Position numbers and translations under genes: made by a program. A DNA stretch of 64,000 bases from Corynebacterium pollutisoli (GTDB taxonomy: Bacteria; Actinomycetota; Actinomycetes; Mycobacteriales; Mycobacteriaceae): contig NZ_FXAR01000003.1 of the NCBI RefSeq assembly GCF_900177745.1, positions 211,143-275,142 on the forward strand. Direction: 5' to 3'. This document shows positions 18,272 through 26,924 of the stretch, piece after piece; within the stretch, counting starts at the first letter, position 1; every line of letters begins with the position of its first letter. The notes under the pieces were generated by a model. The model searched no databases, was not told the DNA's origin, and was given only the letters and a program-made list of their open reading frames with translations.

Positions 18272-19171
18272 TCACTGCTTCCGCCACTGCAGCGGCGTCA
18301 TTCCGACCCGCTCGCGGAACACCCGCCCGAAGTGGCTCTGCGAGGTAAAACCGCAGCGCGCCGCCACCTCCGCGACGGACAGGCCCTGCCGTTCCGGGTC
18401 GCGCAGCACCCCCTGCGCGAGCTCCACCCGCTGCCCCTGGACGAACCTGCTTATCGACGCCCCCTCCACCGCGAAGTGCCTGCTCAGCTGGCGCTCGCTG
18501 AGCCCCACGGCCGCCGCCACCCGCCCCGGGGTGAGGTCCTGGTCGGCGAGGTGGCGGTCGATGTAGTCCTTGGCGGAGGCGAGGATGCCGGCCTCGTCGT
18601 CACCCCGCCGCAGGATGAGCCGCAGCAGCGACACGACGTCGCGCTCCAGGGTCGGCGTGATCTCCTGCGGGTTCTCCAGCGTGCGGCGGACCAGCCGGAT
18701 GAGCGCCTGCTCATGCGCCCCGGTGGTGAAGTCGAAGACCAGCGGCAGCGGGGGAGTGTCGACGAGCCCGCGCGGCACGGTGAGCACCACCTCCCGTAGG
18801 CCCCGGGAGAAGCCGCGGGTGAAGGGGAGGTCGGCGTCGTAAAGCACGGCCTGGCCGGGCTGCAGCGTGAGGTGGCCGCCCCGGTGGAAGAAGAACGCCT
18901 CCCCCTCGAGCGCGAAGAACACCGCGATCATGCCGGTCGGGTGGTCGTTGATGAACGCCTCCGAGCGTTCCACGATCTGCGAGGTGCCCGTCACGTCGGC
19001 CATGCGTATCGACGGCAGGTGCAGGTTCGTCTGCCGCGAGCGCATCGGTGCCGACTCCAGGGTGCGGATGTCCAACGGGATGAGGGCGCGGGCGTTGTGC
19101 CCCTCCCACAGGTGCACGCGGGACTCCGGGGAGTAGTTCTCCGTGGTGAAACGCAACAGGCGGGCAGACAT
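18272..19171 (-). CDS. AraC/XylS-family transcriptional regulator
   Basis: 299 residues. The N-terminal half resembles the cupin-like ligand-binding domain of AraC regulators of the FeaR/NitR sort; two helix-turn-helix units fill about 205-299, with the family signature in VAEVAARCGFTSQSHFGRVF. It is transcribed toward the aromatic monooxygenase gene, 124 nt upstream of it, and is probably its activator responding to the aromatic substrate. The gap between them should hold the operator. A GGGGCGTCGATAAGC copy lies inside the coding strand at 18449-18463. Confidence 0.88.
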   Translation of the reverse strand: MSARLLRFTTENYSPESRVHLWEGHNARALIPLDIRTLESAPMRSRQTNLHLPSIRMADVTGTSQIVERSEAFINDHPTGMIAVFFALEGEAFFFHRGGHLTLQPGQAVLYDADLPFTRGFSRGLREVVLTVPRGLVDTPPLPLVFDFTTGAHEQALIRLVRRTLENPQEITPTLERDVVSLLRLILRRGDDEAGILASAKDYIDRHLADQDLTPGRVAAAVGLSERQLSRHFAVEGASISRFVQGQRVELAQGVLRDPERQGLSVAEVAARCGFTSQSHFGRVFRERVGMTPLQWRKQ

Positions 19172-19246
19172 GATCTACCCACCATAGTGATCGGGATCAC
19201 CCGAACGGAAGGCCCCGGGCGGAACCCCGGGGAGCCCCCGGGTGGA

Positions 19247-19807
19247 CTATTTGTCGTCCTCGGTGAGCTGCTGCTCGACCTCGTTCTCCTTGTCCTTCTC
19301 CTCCTCGAGGCCCTCGCGGGTGTTGTCGCCGACCTCCTTGTAGCGGTCGATGGACTCCTGGAGGATGCGCTCGGCCTCCTCGCGGTTGCCCCAACCGGAG
19401 CCGGTGACCTCCTTGTTCGGCTCGAGGTCCTTGTAGTGGACGAAGAAGTGCTCGATCTCGTCGAGGGTGAACTCGGAGATGTCGTCGAGCTCCTGGAAGT
19501 GGTCGAAACGCGGATCGTCGAGGACGCACAGCAGCTTGTCGTCGCCGCCGGCCTCGTCGGTCATCTTGAACACGCCGACGATGCGGGCCATGACGACCAC
19601 GCCCGGGAACACCGGCTCGGGCAGGACGACGAGGGCGTCCATCGGGTCGCCGTCCTCGCCGAGGGTGTGCTCGATGAAGCCGTAGTCCGCCGGGTACGCC
19701 ATCGGGGTGAACAGGTAGCGGTCGAGGAAGACGCGGCCGGTCTCGTGGTCGACCTCGTACTTGTTACGCGAACCCTTCGGGATCTCGATGATGACTTCAA
19801 CGCCCAT
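19247..19807 (-). CDS. ppa: inorganic pyrophosphatase
   Basis: 186 residues, family I. It hydrolyses pyrophosphate with Mg2+ in the cytosol, pulling biosynthetic reactions forward. The active-site signature DGDPMDALV is at about 51-59, with [14 protein letters not shown] at 7-20. The protein carries an unusual acidic C-terminal tail of about 20 residues ([13 protein letters not shown]) beyond the usual family end. SD AAGGAG precedes the ATG. It lies 39 nt downstream of hyuB on the same strand; in mycobacteria ppa and dacB are neighbours without hyuAB between them. Confidence 0.95.
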   Translation of the reverse strand: MGVEVIIEIPKGSRNKYEVDHETGRVFLDRYLFTPMAYPADYGFIEHTLGEDGDPMDALVVLPEPVFPGVVVMARIVGVFKMTDEAGGDDKLLCVLDDPRFDHFQELDDISEFTLDEIEHFFVHYKDLEPNKEVTGSGWGNREEAERILQESIDRYKEVGDNTREGLEEEKDKENEVEQQLTEDDK

Positions 19808-19846
19808 GCGTCAGACTCCTTGTTGCAGTTTCAGGGGGATCGGTGA

Positions 19847-21409
19847 TCATCCTAACCCGTAGCCACCTCCACCTGCGGTGCGGATCGTCACCGTTTCCCC
19901 CGCGGAGAGGTCGAAGCGGCTCATCGACGCCACGGTCTCACGGTCGCGGAGCACCTCACCGGGGGTGCCGTCGGCCCCGCCGTGCAGCCCCCAGGGGGCG
20001 GTGGTCACCCGCGATGTGGCGGCGACGACGGTGGCCTCCCCGTGGGCGAGCGTGAGGGTGCGGACGAGGCCGTCGCCACCCCGGTGAGCCCCCGCGCCAC
20101 CGGTGCCGCGGGCGATCTCGTAGCGCTCCACCCGCAGGGGGTACTCGCGCTCGATGACCTCACACGGGGTGTTGCGGGTGTTGGTCATGTGGGTGTGGGT
20201 GGCGTCGGCACCGGCGCCGTCGGCGGAGGCACCCTGCCCGCCGCCGTAGGTCTCCACGTAGGAGTAGTAGCGGCCGTCGCGCGGGTCGATGCCGCCGATG
20301 GTGACGATGGACATGGACCCGCTCGACGCTGCCGGCACGATCCCTTCCGTGAACTGCTCGAACGCGCCGTACATGGCGTCGACGATGCGCTGCGAGGTCT
20401 GGATGTTGCCCTGCGCCACCGGGGCGGGGAACTCCGCGTGGACGAGGCTGCCCGGCCGGGTGCGGAACGTCAGCGGGCGGGTGAGCCCCGCGTTGGAGGG
20501 CAGCGTCGGGTCGGTGAGCGTCTTGAGCACGTAGGCGGCGCACGCCTGCGTCACCGCGAAGGAGCAGTTGACGGCGCCGCGCACCTGGTCGTCGGTCTGC
20601 GTGAGGTCGATGTCGATCTCCTCGCCCCGCACGGTGACGGTGACGACGATCGCCGTCGGCTCCTCCGCGTTGCCGTTGTGCTCGAGGTGGTCGGTGAAGG
20701 TGCCGGTGCCGTCGGGGAGCGCGGCGATGGCGGCGCGGGTGCGTCGTTCCGCGTAGTCGACGAGCGCGCGGCAGGAACGGTCGAAGCCGGCCTCACCCCA
20801 CTCGTCGACAAGCTCGAGGATGCGGCGGGAGCCGAGGCGGTTGGCGGAGACCTGCGCCATGAGGTCGCCGCGGGTCTTGTCGGCGGTGCGGATGTTGGTG
20901 AGCAGCAGCGCGAGGACCTCCTCGTCGAGCTGACCGTCGCGGAACAGGCGGATCGGCGGGATGCGGATGCCCTCCTGGAAGATCTCCGTGGCGTGCGCGG
21001 CCATGGAGCCGGGGGTGATGCCGCCGACGTCGACGTGGTGCGCGATGTTGGCCACGACGGCCACCAGCTCCGCACCGTGGAAAACGGGGGTGATGACGCA
21101 GATGTCGGGCAGGTGCGGCCCACCCAGATAGGGGTTGTTCGTCAGCAGGACGTCCCCCGGGCGCAGGCGCTGCGTGCCGTACTCGGCGAGCGCGTTGCGG
21201 ATGACCGTCGGCATGAGCCCCAGGTGCAGCGGGATGTGCTCGGCCTGGGCGATGAGCTCGCCGTCGGGCAGGTAGAGGCCGGCCGAGCAGTCGCGGCGAT
21301 CCTTGATGTTGGGGGAGTACGAGGTGCGGATGAGCGCCATGCCCACCTCCTCGGCGATCGACTCCAGGCGGTTGCGGGCGATCTCGATCTCGACGGGGTT
21401 GAGCGTCAT
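19847..21409 (-). CDS. hyuB: hydantoinase B / oxoprolinase-type subunit
   Basis: 520 residues, full length for HyuB. With HyuA it forms an ATP-dependent hydrolase of cyclic amides such as N-methylhydantoin or 5-oxoproline, or an acetone-carboxylase-like enzyme; the exact substrate cannot be read from sequence. Family features include RTSYSPNIKDRRDCSAG near 28 and the Gly-rich C-terminus (TAGGGGYG). The ATG overlaps the hyuA stop (ATGA), so the subunits are made in a coupled way. Confidence 0.9.
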   Translation of the reverse strand: MTLNPVEIEIARNRLESIAEEVGMALIRTSYSPNIKDRRDCSAGLYLPDGELIAQAEHIPLHLGLMPTVIRNALAEYGTQRLRPGDVLLTNNPYLGGPHLPDICVITPVFHGAELVAVVANIAHHVDVGGITPGSMAAHATEIFQEGIRIPPIRLFRDGQLDEEVLALLLTNIRTADKTRGDLMAQVSANRLGSRRILELVDEWGEAGFDRSCRALVDYAERRTRAAIAALPDGTGTFTDHLEHNGNAEEPTAIVVTVTVRGEEIDIDLTQTDDQVRGAVNCSFAVTQACAAYVLKTLTDPTLPSNAGLTRPLTFRTRPGSLVHAEFPAPVAQGNIQTSQRIVDAMYGAFEQFTEGIVPAASSGSMSIVTIGGIDPRDGRYYSYVETYGGGQGASADGAGADATHTHMTNTRNTPCEVIEREYPLRVERYEIARGTGGAGAHRGGDGLVRTLTLAHGEATVVAATSRVTTAPWGLHGGADGTPGEVLRDRETVASMSRFDLSAGETVTIRTAGGGGYGLG

Positions 21410-23370
21410 CGGGTCCTCCTCAGGTGCAGGAATCCGTGGGCGTCGACCGTGGCCTGCTGCCCCGGCCGGATGTAGGTGGTCGTGTCGAACTGGTTGAGGA
21501 TCGCCGGGCCGTCCACCGTCGTGCCCGCCGCGAGGGACGCGCGGTCGAGCACCGGGGTGGTGATCCACTCGCCGTCGATGAACACGTCCCGCTTCTCGAC
21601 GCCCCCGTCCCCACCGTCCCCGGTCAGCAGTTCCTGCGGTGTCTGCGGCTGGCCGATGGTGGCGGTGAGCCGGGCGACGATGACCTCCATCTCCGCCTCC
21701 GGGTCGGCGAAGCCGTAGCGCTCGGCGTGGAGTTCGTCGAAGGCGGCGCGCTGGTCCTGAGCGAGGGGGAGGGTGAGTTCGAAGGACTGGCCGAGGTAGC
21801 GGGCGTCGACAAGCAGCTGTTCAGCGAAGTCCTCCGTGCCCATCTCTGCGGCGGCGCGGCGGCGCAGCTCCGCGAAGACGTCCGGGCGGTCGGCGGGCAG
21901 GGCGAAGTCGTGGCGGATCGGCGCGTCGAGCATGCCGACGGCCGAGGCGATGCCGGGCAGCGGCGGGATGACCGCGGACTCCATGCCGAGCTCGTGGATG
22001 AGGTCGGAGGCGTGGAGCGGGCCGGCGCCGCCGAAGGCCATGAGGTGGCAGGAGCGGACGTCGACACCGCGCTCGACGCTCACCCGGCGGATGCCGCGTG
22101 CCATCGTCGCGGCGATGACCTGCAGGATTCCCTCCGCGGCCTCCTCGGCCGTGAGGCCCATCTCCGCGCCCCACTCACTCATGCGGGCATGGGCGGCGTC
22201 GCGGTCGAGGGTGAAGTGCCCGCCGAGCAGCTCCGTGCCCAGGCGGCCGAGGACGAGGTGCGCGTCGGTGACGGTGAGCTCCGTGCCGCCGCGCTGATAG
22301 GAGATGGGGCCGGGATCGGCGCCCGCGGAGTGCGGGCCCACGCGCAGAGAGCCACCCGAATCCCGCCAGGCGATCGAGCCGCCGCCCGCGCCGATGGTGT
22401 GCACGTCGACGCTCGGCAGGCGCAGCGGGAGGGAGTCGATCTCCCCGGCGGTCGTCTCGTCCGGCTCGCCGTCGCGGATGAGCGCGATGTCGGTCGACGT
22501 GCCGCCGATGTCGAAGCTGACGACCTTGTCCAGACCGAGGTGGCGCGCCCAGTTGCCCGCCCCGACCACGCCGCCCGCCAGACCCGAGAGCACCGTACGC
22601 GCCGAGTGCGTCGCCGCGGTCTCCGGGTTGAGCAGACCGCCGTTGGACTGCATGATCCACAGGCGCGAACCGATGCCCATCTCCTCGATGCCCGCCGCCA
22701 GACGCCCCATGTACCCGGACACCTTCGGCTGCACGTAGGCGTTGATCGCGGCGGTGGAGGTGCGGTCGTACTCCCGCATCTCGGCGGTGATGTCGGTGGC
22801 GGCGATGACCACCGGCGCCACCTGCTGCTCTCGCAGGTGGGCGACGGCCTCCTGCTCGTGGCGCGGGTCGACGTAGGCGTTGAGGAAACTGACGACGACC
22901 GCGTCGAGGTCGAGGTCGGCGAGGGCGGAGGCGGCGTCGATAAGTGCATCCGCGGTGAGTTCCGTGAGCACCGTGCCGTCGGCCGCGAGGCGTTCGTCGA
23001 TGTCGACGATGAGCTCATCCGGGATGAGCGGCGGCACCCGGTGGACCCGGTTGTCGTACAGCGACGGCCGGGCCTGGTGCGCGATGGCGAGGACGTCGCG
23101 GAAACCGCGCGTGGTCAGCAGGCCGACGCGCGCGCCGGTGCGGGTGAGGACCGTGTTCGTCGCCACGGTCGTCCCGTGCACCAGTCGCGTCACCTGCGCG
23201 GGCTGCGCGTCCTCACGCTCCAGGGCCCCGGTGATGCCCGTGATCACCGCCTCATCCGGGGCGTGCGGTGTCGAGGGCACCTTCCACACCGCCAGCGAAC
23301 CGTCCGCGCGGCGGACGCCGATGTCGGTGAAGGTGCCGCCGGTGTCGACGGCGATGTGCAGATCGGGCAC
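21406..23370 (-). CDS. hyuA: hydantoinase A / oxoprolinase-type subunit
   Basis: 654 residues. The ASKHA-fold phosphate-binding motif DTGGTFTD is at 9-16, and FDIGGTSTD provides the second motif near residue 290. This is the ATP-using subunit partnered with HyuB. GTG start with AGGAGG 5 nt upstream. It is divergent from dacB with 48 nt between the starts. The pair sits between dacB and ppa, which are adjacent in mycobacteria, so it is a lineage-specific insertion. Two copies of the GGCGTCGAYAAG motif lie inside (21801-21814, 22933-22945). Confidence 0.92.
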   Translation of the reverse strand: MPDLHIAVDTGGTFTDIGVRRADGSLAVWKVPSTPHAPDEAVITGITGALEREDAQPAQVTRLVHGTTVATNTVLTRTGARVGLLTTRGFRDVLAIAHQARPSLYDNRVHRVPPLIPDELIVDIDERLAADGTVLTELTADALIDAASALADLDLDAVVVSFLNAYVDPRHEQEAVAHLREQQVAPVVIAATDITAEMREYDRTSTAAINAYVQPKVSGYMGRLAAGIEEMGIGSRLWIMQSNGGLLNPETAATHSARTVLSGLAGGVVGAGNWARHLGLDKVVSFDIGGTSTDIALIRDGEPDETTAGEIDSLPLRLPSVDVHTIGAGGGSIAWRDSGGSLRVGPHSAGADPGPISYQRGGTELTVTDAHLVLGRLGTELLGGHFTLDRDAAHARMSEWGAEMGLTAEEAAEGILQVIAATMARGIRRVSVERGVDVRSCHLMAFGGAGPLHASDLIHELGMESAVIPPLPGIASAVGMLDAPIRHDFALPADRPDVFAELRRRAAAEMGTEDFAEQLLVDARYLGQSFELTLPLAQDQRAAFDELHAERYGFADPEAEMEVIVARLTATIGQPQTPQELLTGDGGDGGVEKRDVFIDGEWITTPVLDRASLAAGTTVDGPAILNQFDTTTYIRPGQQATVDAHGFLHLRRTR

Positions 23371-23418
23371 GTGTCCTCCTGGTGGTTGTGTCTTCCCCAC
23401 CAGGTTAGGGTGTACGGA

Positions 23419-24693
23419 ATGATTGGTAAGAAGCTGTGGTGGTCCCTCGCCGCCGTCGTCACGGCGGTGGCCGTGTCGGGGGTGGCCGGTTTCGCGGTCG
23501 TCGCGGACCGTCACTACGGCGACCTCACCCACGCCCCGGCGTACGTGGCGGAGGAGCCGTCGCCGCTGCTCGAACCCGCCACCGCGGAGACCGTGGACAA
23601 CGCGGCCCTGGGGGCGCGGCTCACCGCGCTGGCCGGGAACCCGGCGCTGGGCACCGTCCACGGGCGGGTCACCGACACCGTCACCGGGGAGACCGTGTGG
23701 GAGCAGGCCGCGGGGGAGGCCCTGCAGCCCGCGTCCGCGACGAAGATCCTCACCGGCGCGGCCGCCATCCTCGAGCTCGGGCCCGACGACACGCTGGTCA
23801 CCGAGGTCGTCGAGGGGCCGCAGCCGGGCACCGTCGTCATCCGCGCGGTGGGCGACGTCTGGCTCACCTCCGGGCAGATGGACTCCCTGGCGGAACAGAT
23901 CGGGGAGGCGGACCAGGTCATCATCGACACCTCCGCGTGGGACGGCGACCCCTTCATGCCCGGCTGGGACCCCGCCGACGTCGACGCCGGCTACATCGCC
24001 CCGCTCGAACCCGCCATGCTCTACGGCGCGCGCCTCGGAGAGACCGAGGGCGACGTCCCGCGCTCCCACACCCCGGCACTCGACGTGGCGCAGGCCCTGG
24101 CCGACCGCGTCGGTGCCGCGACCGTGGGCATCGGCCCCGCGCCGGCGGACGCGACCGTGCTCGCTTCGGTGGAGTCCCCGCTGCTCACCGAACGCCTCGA
24201 GGCCATGATGATGGACTCCGACAACATCATGGCCGAGGCCATCGGCCACGAACTCGCCGTCCACCGCGGCCTCCCCGGCTCCGCGGCGGCCGCCACGCAG
24301 GCCACCCTCGACGTGCTCACCGAGCACGGCTTCGACGTCACCGGCGTCTTCCTCGCCGACAACTCCGGCCTGTCCGTGCACAACCTCATCCCCCCGCGGC
24401 TTCTCGACGACGTGCTTCTCGACGCCGCCACCTCACCCCGACTCCGCCCCCTCCTGGCGACGCTGCCCGTCGCCGGCGGCTCCGGCACCCTCGTGCAGCG
24501 CTACGGGGACCTGCCCGGGCGCGGCTGGGTGCGCGCCAAGACCGGCACGCTGACGGGGACGTCCGCGCTGGCCGGTGTCGTGACCGCCGAGTCCGGGCGC
24601 GTCTACTCCTTCGCGCTGCTGGTCAACGGGGCGGAGATCCTCGGGGCGCGGGCGGCGCTCGACGAGTTCACCTCCGCCATCCGGGAGTCCTGA
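23419..24693 (+). CDS. dacB: D-alanyl-D-alanine carboxypeptidase / PBP4 type
   Basis: 424 residues. An N-terminal membrane anchor or signal (about 5-28) exports it; the penicilloyl-serine active site shows all three motifs: SATK at 106-109, SDN at 267-269 and KTG at 374-376. It trims or cross-opens peptidoglycan stem peptides outside the cytoplasmic membrane. Class C PBPs of this size (PBP4 family) match. The ATG has TAGGGT exactly 7 nt upstream, so the mRNA is likely leaderless. A hexamer repeat tract begins 1 nt after its stop. Confidence 0.93.
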   Translation: MIGKKLWWSLAAVVTAVAVSGVAGFAVVADRHYGDLTHAPAYVAEEPSPLLEPATAETVDNAALGARLTALAGNPALGTVHGRVTDTVTGETVWEQAAGEALQPASATKILTGAAAILELGPDDTLVTEVVEGPQPGTVVIRAVGDVWLTSGQMDSLAEQIGEADQVIIDTSAWDGDPFMPGWDPADVDAGYIAPLEPAMLYGARLGETEGDVPRSHTPALDVAQALADRVGAATVGIGPAPADATVLASVESPLLTERLEAMMMDSDNIMAEAIGHELAVHRGLPGSAAAATQATLDVLTEHGFDVTGVFLADNSGLSVHNLIPPRLLDDVLLDAATSPRLRPLLATLPVAGGSGTLVQRYGDLPGRGWVRAKTGTLTGTSALAGVVTAESGRVYSFALLVNGAEILGARAALDEFTSAIRES

Positions 24694-24694
24694 G

Positions 24695-24766
24695 GCCACG
24701 GCCAACGCCAACGCCAACGCCACGGCCAACGCCACGGCCAACGCCACGGCCAACGCCACGGCCAAC
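24695..24766 (+). repeat. tandem hexamer repeat (CCACGG/CCAACG)
   Basis: Twelve consecutive hexamers, each CCACGG or CCAACG, run for 72 nt directly after the dacB stop; the last eight form a clean 12-bp unit CCACGGCCAACG four times. The tract is non-coding in the annotated direction and is likely to vary in length by replication slippage. Confidence 0.95.
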
Positions 24767-24770
24767 GGGT

Positions 24771-24840
24771 GCGAATTCACCCGGTCGAATTCAGGGCTCC
24801 AACCCGCGCGGGGACCCTGAATTCGACCGGCTGAATTCGC
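24771..24840. repeat. 26-bp inverted repeat left of the nuclease-like gene
   Basis: Arms 24771-24796 and 24815-24840 pair at 25 of 26 positions around an 18-nt loop. The arm carries GCGAATTCA and GGTCGAATTCAGGG. A shorter relative of the same sequence lies on the other side of the gene at 25917-25984. It may terminate dacB transcription, or mark the boundary of an inserted unit. Confidence 0.9.
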
Positions 24841-24844
24841 CGGC

Positions 24845-24875
24845 CTGTGGATGGGGCTTCCGGGGTTATCCACAG
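24845..24875. promoter_or_regulatory. paired DnaA-box-like sites upstream of the nuclease-like gene
   Basis: CTGTGGAT (24845-24852) and TTATCCACAG (24866-24875) form an inverted pair; the second contains the perfect DnaA box TTATCCACA. A similar pair precedes the DUF222/HNH gene at 63108-63134. Whether DnaA binds here is untested. Confidence 0.4.
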
Positions 24876-24927
24876 ATTCGGGCTGCGACGCGACCGGGGC
24901 TTTCCCGGGGCCCGCGCGTGGTCGACG

Positions 24928-25908
24928 ATGGGGCCTGTGCAGCAGACCTGGAAAGAAACGCATCAGCTCATCGAACTCCGGAAGGTCCCCCTCACGAACA
25001 CTGACGTCGCCGCGGGTGTGGCCTCCGGTCGCCTGCTCCGGCTCACCGCGGAGGTGGCGGTGCCGAGGGCCTACTTCACCGGGCTCCCACCGTGGGGGAA
25101 GGCCGAGGCCCGGGCCGCCGCAGTGGGGCTCACCGCCGATAAGGCGGTGGTGTGCGGGATGGCGGCGGGGAGGCTGTGGGGGTTGTCATTGCTCGGAGTG
25201 GAGAAGACGGTTGACCTGCTGTTGCCCGGGCGATCCCGCCCACCGTCGAAGCGTCTGTGGATCAGCGGGAGTACGTACCGGTCGGCGGCACTCCCCGAGG
25301 CGCAGATTACGACGCAGGGTGGAATCCGCGTGACCACCCTCCTGCGGACGCTCACCGACATCTGCCGTTATGAGGACCGGGACGAGGCGGTGGTGGCGGT
25401 TGATTCGGCGCGGAGGACATGGCCGACCTTCACTGCGGAGAAGTTCCACGAGCGACTGGAGCACATGGGGTCCTTCCCGGGGATCGAGTCCTTCCGGGAG
25501 ACGGTCGCGATGTCACGGGAGATGATCGGCAGCCCCTGGGAGACCAAGGCCCGTCTGCTCCTGCTGCGGTGCGGGGACGCGGCCATCGTCAGCGTGGAGA
25601 CGCAGGTGAAGTTCCACGACCCCGTCACCGAAAAGATCTACTACGTGGATATCCTCATCAACGGCTGGCTGGTCCTGGAGATCGACGGAAAGTCGAAGTA
25701 CCTCGGGGTGTACGGAGATGATCCGGGGACGGTCATCCGCGATGAGCGCGAACGCGAGAAGGCCCTCCAGAATCTCGGGTCGGTGGTGCTGCGGGTCGGC
25801 AAGAAGGACGTGGAGGAACCCGCCGCGGGGTACTGCGCCATGGTGCAGCTGGTGCTCCGGGGTCTGCAGAACTTCCCCGCCCCGGTGTCGTTACCTCGCG
25901 TCGCCTGA
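24928..25908 (+). CDS. AbiEi-like / DUF559-type nuclease-fold protein
   Basis: 326 residues. The N-terminal part (helix-turn-helix-like VAAGVASGRLLRLTAEVAVP, about 25-45) resembles the AbiEi antitoxin-type domain found in many actinobacterial proteins. The C-terminal part has a Vsr/DUF559-like endonuclease fold: VDILINGWLVLEIDGKSKY supplies Asp and Glu-x-Asp-Gly-Lys, a PD-(D/E)XK arrangement, at about 237-255. No adjacent toxin gene is seen. The start is uncertain (ATG 24928, GTG 24937 or ATG 24847). It interrupts the conserved dacB-tilS order and is flanked on both sides by related inverted repeats, so it looks like an inserted unit. Function, defence or housekeeping, is unknown. Confidence 0.65.
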   Translation: MGPVQQTWKETHQLIELRKVPLTNTDVAAGVASGRLLRLTAEVAVPRAYFTGLPPWGKAEARAAAVGLTADKAVVCGMAAGRLWGLSLLGVEKTVDLLLPGRSRPPSKRLWISGSTYRSAALPEAQITTQGGIRVTTLLRTLTDICRYEDRDEAVVAVDSARRTWPTFTAEKFHERLEHMGSFPGIESFRETVAMSREMIGSPWETKARLLLLRCGDAAIVSVETQVKFHDPVTEKIYYVDILINGWLVLEIDGKSKYLGVYGDDPGTVIRDEREREKALQNLGSVVLRVGKKDVEEPAAGYCAMVQLVLRGLQNFPAPVSLPRVA

Positions 25909-25916
25909 GAGCCCCT

Positions 25917-25984
25917 CGAATTCACGCGGTCGAAGAGAGTAACCTCCGGGCCCGGTGGGGAGCCCTTTCGACGGGGTGAATTCG
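25917..25984. repeat. inverted repeat right of the nuclease-like gene
   Basis: CGAATTCACGCGGTCGAA (25917-25934) pairs with TTCGACGGGGTGAATTCG (25967-25984) at 16 of 18 positions. Read on the minus strand, the element shares GCGAATTCACCC, GTCGAA and GGGCTCC with the repeat at 24771-24840, so the two flank the gene as relatives in opposite orientation. Confidence 0.75.
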
Positions 25985-26032
25985 CCAGCGTGGAGGGCGA
26001 GGCGAGCACCGGGAGGGATTAGCATCATCCCC

Positions 26033-26914
26033 ATGGAACCCTTCTGGCCCCGGCGCAGCCCGCACTTCCTGGCGTGCCGCCGCGCCGTGCGCCCCTTCCT
26101 CGCGCCGGGCGAGGTGGTGGTCGGCCTGTCGGGCGGGGCGGATTCCCTCGCCCTCGTGGCCGCCGCCCGGGCGGAGGGGCAGGAGGTGCACGCGGTCATC
26201 GTGGACCATCAGCTGCAGCCGGGGTCGGACGCGGTAGCGGAGAGGGCGGCCCGGCAGGCGCGCCGGCTCGGCGCCCGCGCCACCGTCGCCCGGGTCACCG
26301 TCCCCGCGGGCAACCTCGAGGCCAACGCCCGCACCGCCCGCTACGCCGCCCTCCGCGAGCACGGCACCACCGTCTGGGTCGCCCATACCCGCGACGACCA
26401 GGCGGAGACGCTGCTGCTCCAGGCCCTGCGCGGTAACCCGGGCGGCATGGCACCGGAGCAGGACGGGATCGTCCGGCCGTTCCTCACGGTCCGCCGCCGG
26501 GACACTGAAGGTGCCTGCGCGGAACTGCAGCTCGACCCCTGGCATGACCCGCACAACGACAACCCGGACTTCCAGCGCGTGGCCGTCCGCACCGCGCTCG
26601 AGCAGATCCACGGGGACCCGGTGGAGCCGCTGGCACAGACCGCCGAACGCATCGCCGCGGACAACGCGTTGCTCACGGAGCTGGCCGGCCCGCCGACGGA
26701 CGACTGCGCGGAACTGGCCGCCCAGCCGGGGCCGCTGCGCCGCCGCCGCATCGCGGCGTGGCTGATTGAGCGGGACATCCGCCCGACGCGGGCGTCGATA
26801 AGCATGATTGAGGACATGTGCACCACCTGGCACGGCCAGGGAGCGGTGAAGGTGGGCGGAAGGTTGGAAGTCAGGCGCGTAGGTGGCAGACTGGCACTAT
26901 CCGAGGAGGCCTAG
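26033..26914 (+). CDS. tilS: tRNA(Ile)-lysidine synthase
   Basis: 293 residues. It converts cytidine-34 of the CAU-anticodon isoleucine tRNA to lysidine using lysine and ATP. The N-type ATP pyrophosphatase loop SGGADS is at 33-38; the family motif [17 protein letters not shown] follows at about 118-134. Like other actinobacterial TilS it lacks the long C-terminal domain of E. coli. TAGCAT lies 7 nt before the ATG, indicating a leaderless start and deciding it against the upstream in-frame ATG at 25955. It is followed after 10 nt by hpt, a common actinobacterial pairing. Confidence 0.94.
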   Translation: MEPFWPRRSPHFLACRRAVRPFLAPGEVVVGLSGGADSLALVAAARAEGQEVHAVIVDHQLQPGSDAVAERAARQARRLGARATVARVTVPAGNLEANARTARYAALREHGTTVWVAHTRDDQAETLLLQALRGNPGGMAPEQDGIVRPFLTVRRRDTEGACAELQLDPWHDPHNDNPDFQRVAVRTALEQIHGDPVEPLAQTAERIAADNALLTELAGPPTDDCAELAAQPGPLRRRRIAAWLIERDIRPTRASISMIEDMCTTWHGQGAVKVGGRLEVRRVGGRLALSEEA

Positions 26915-26924
26915 GAAAGGTGTC

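Noticed and set aside
21424..23418. Long N-terminal extension of the dacB frame
   Set aside because: It is antisense to hyuA, has no signal peptide, and the ATG at 23419 has a good promoter box and membrane anchor.
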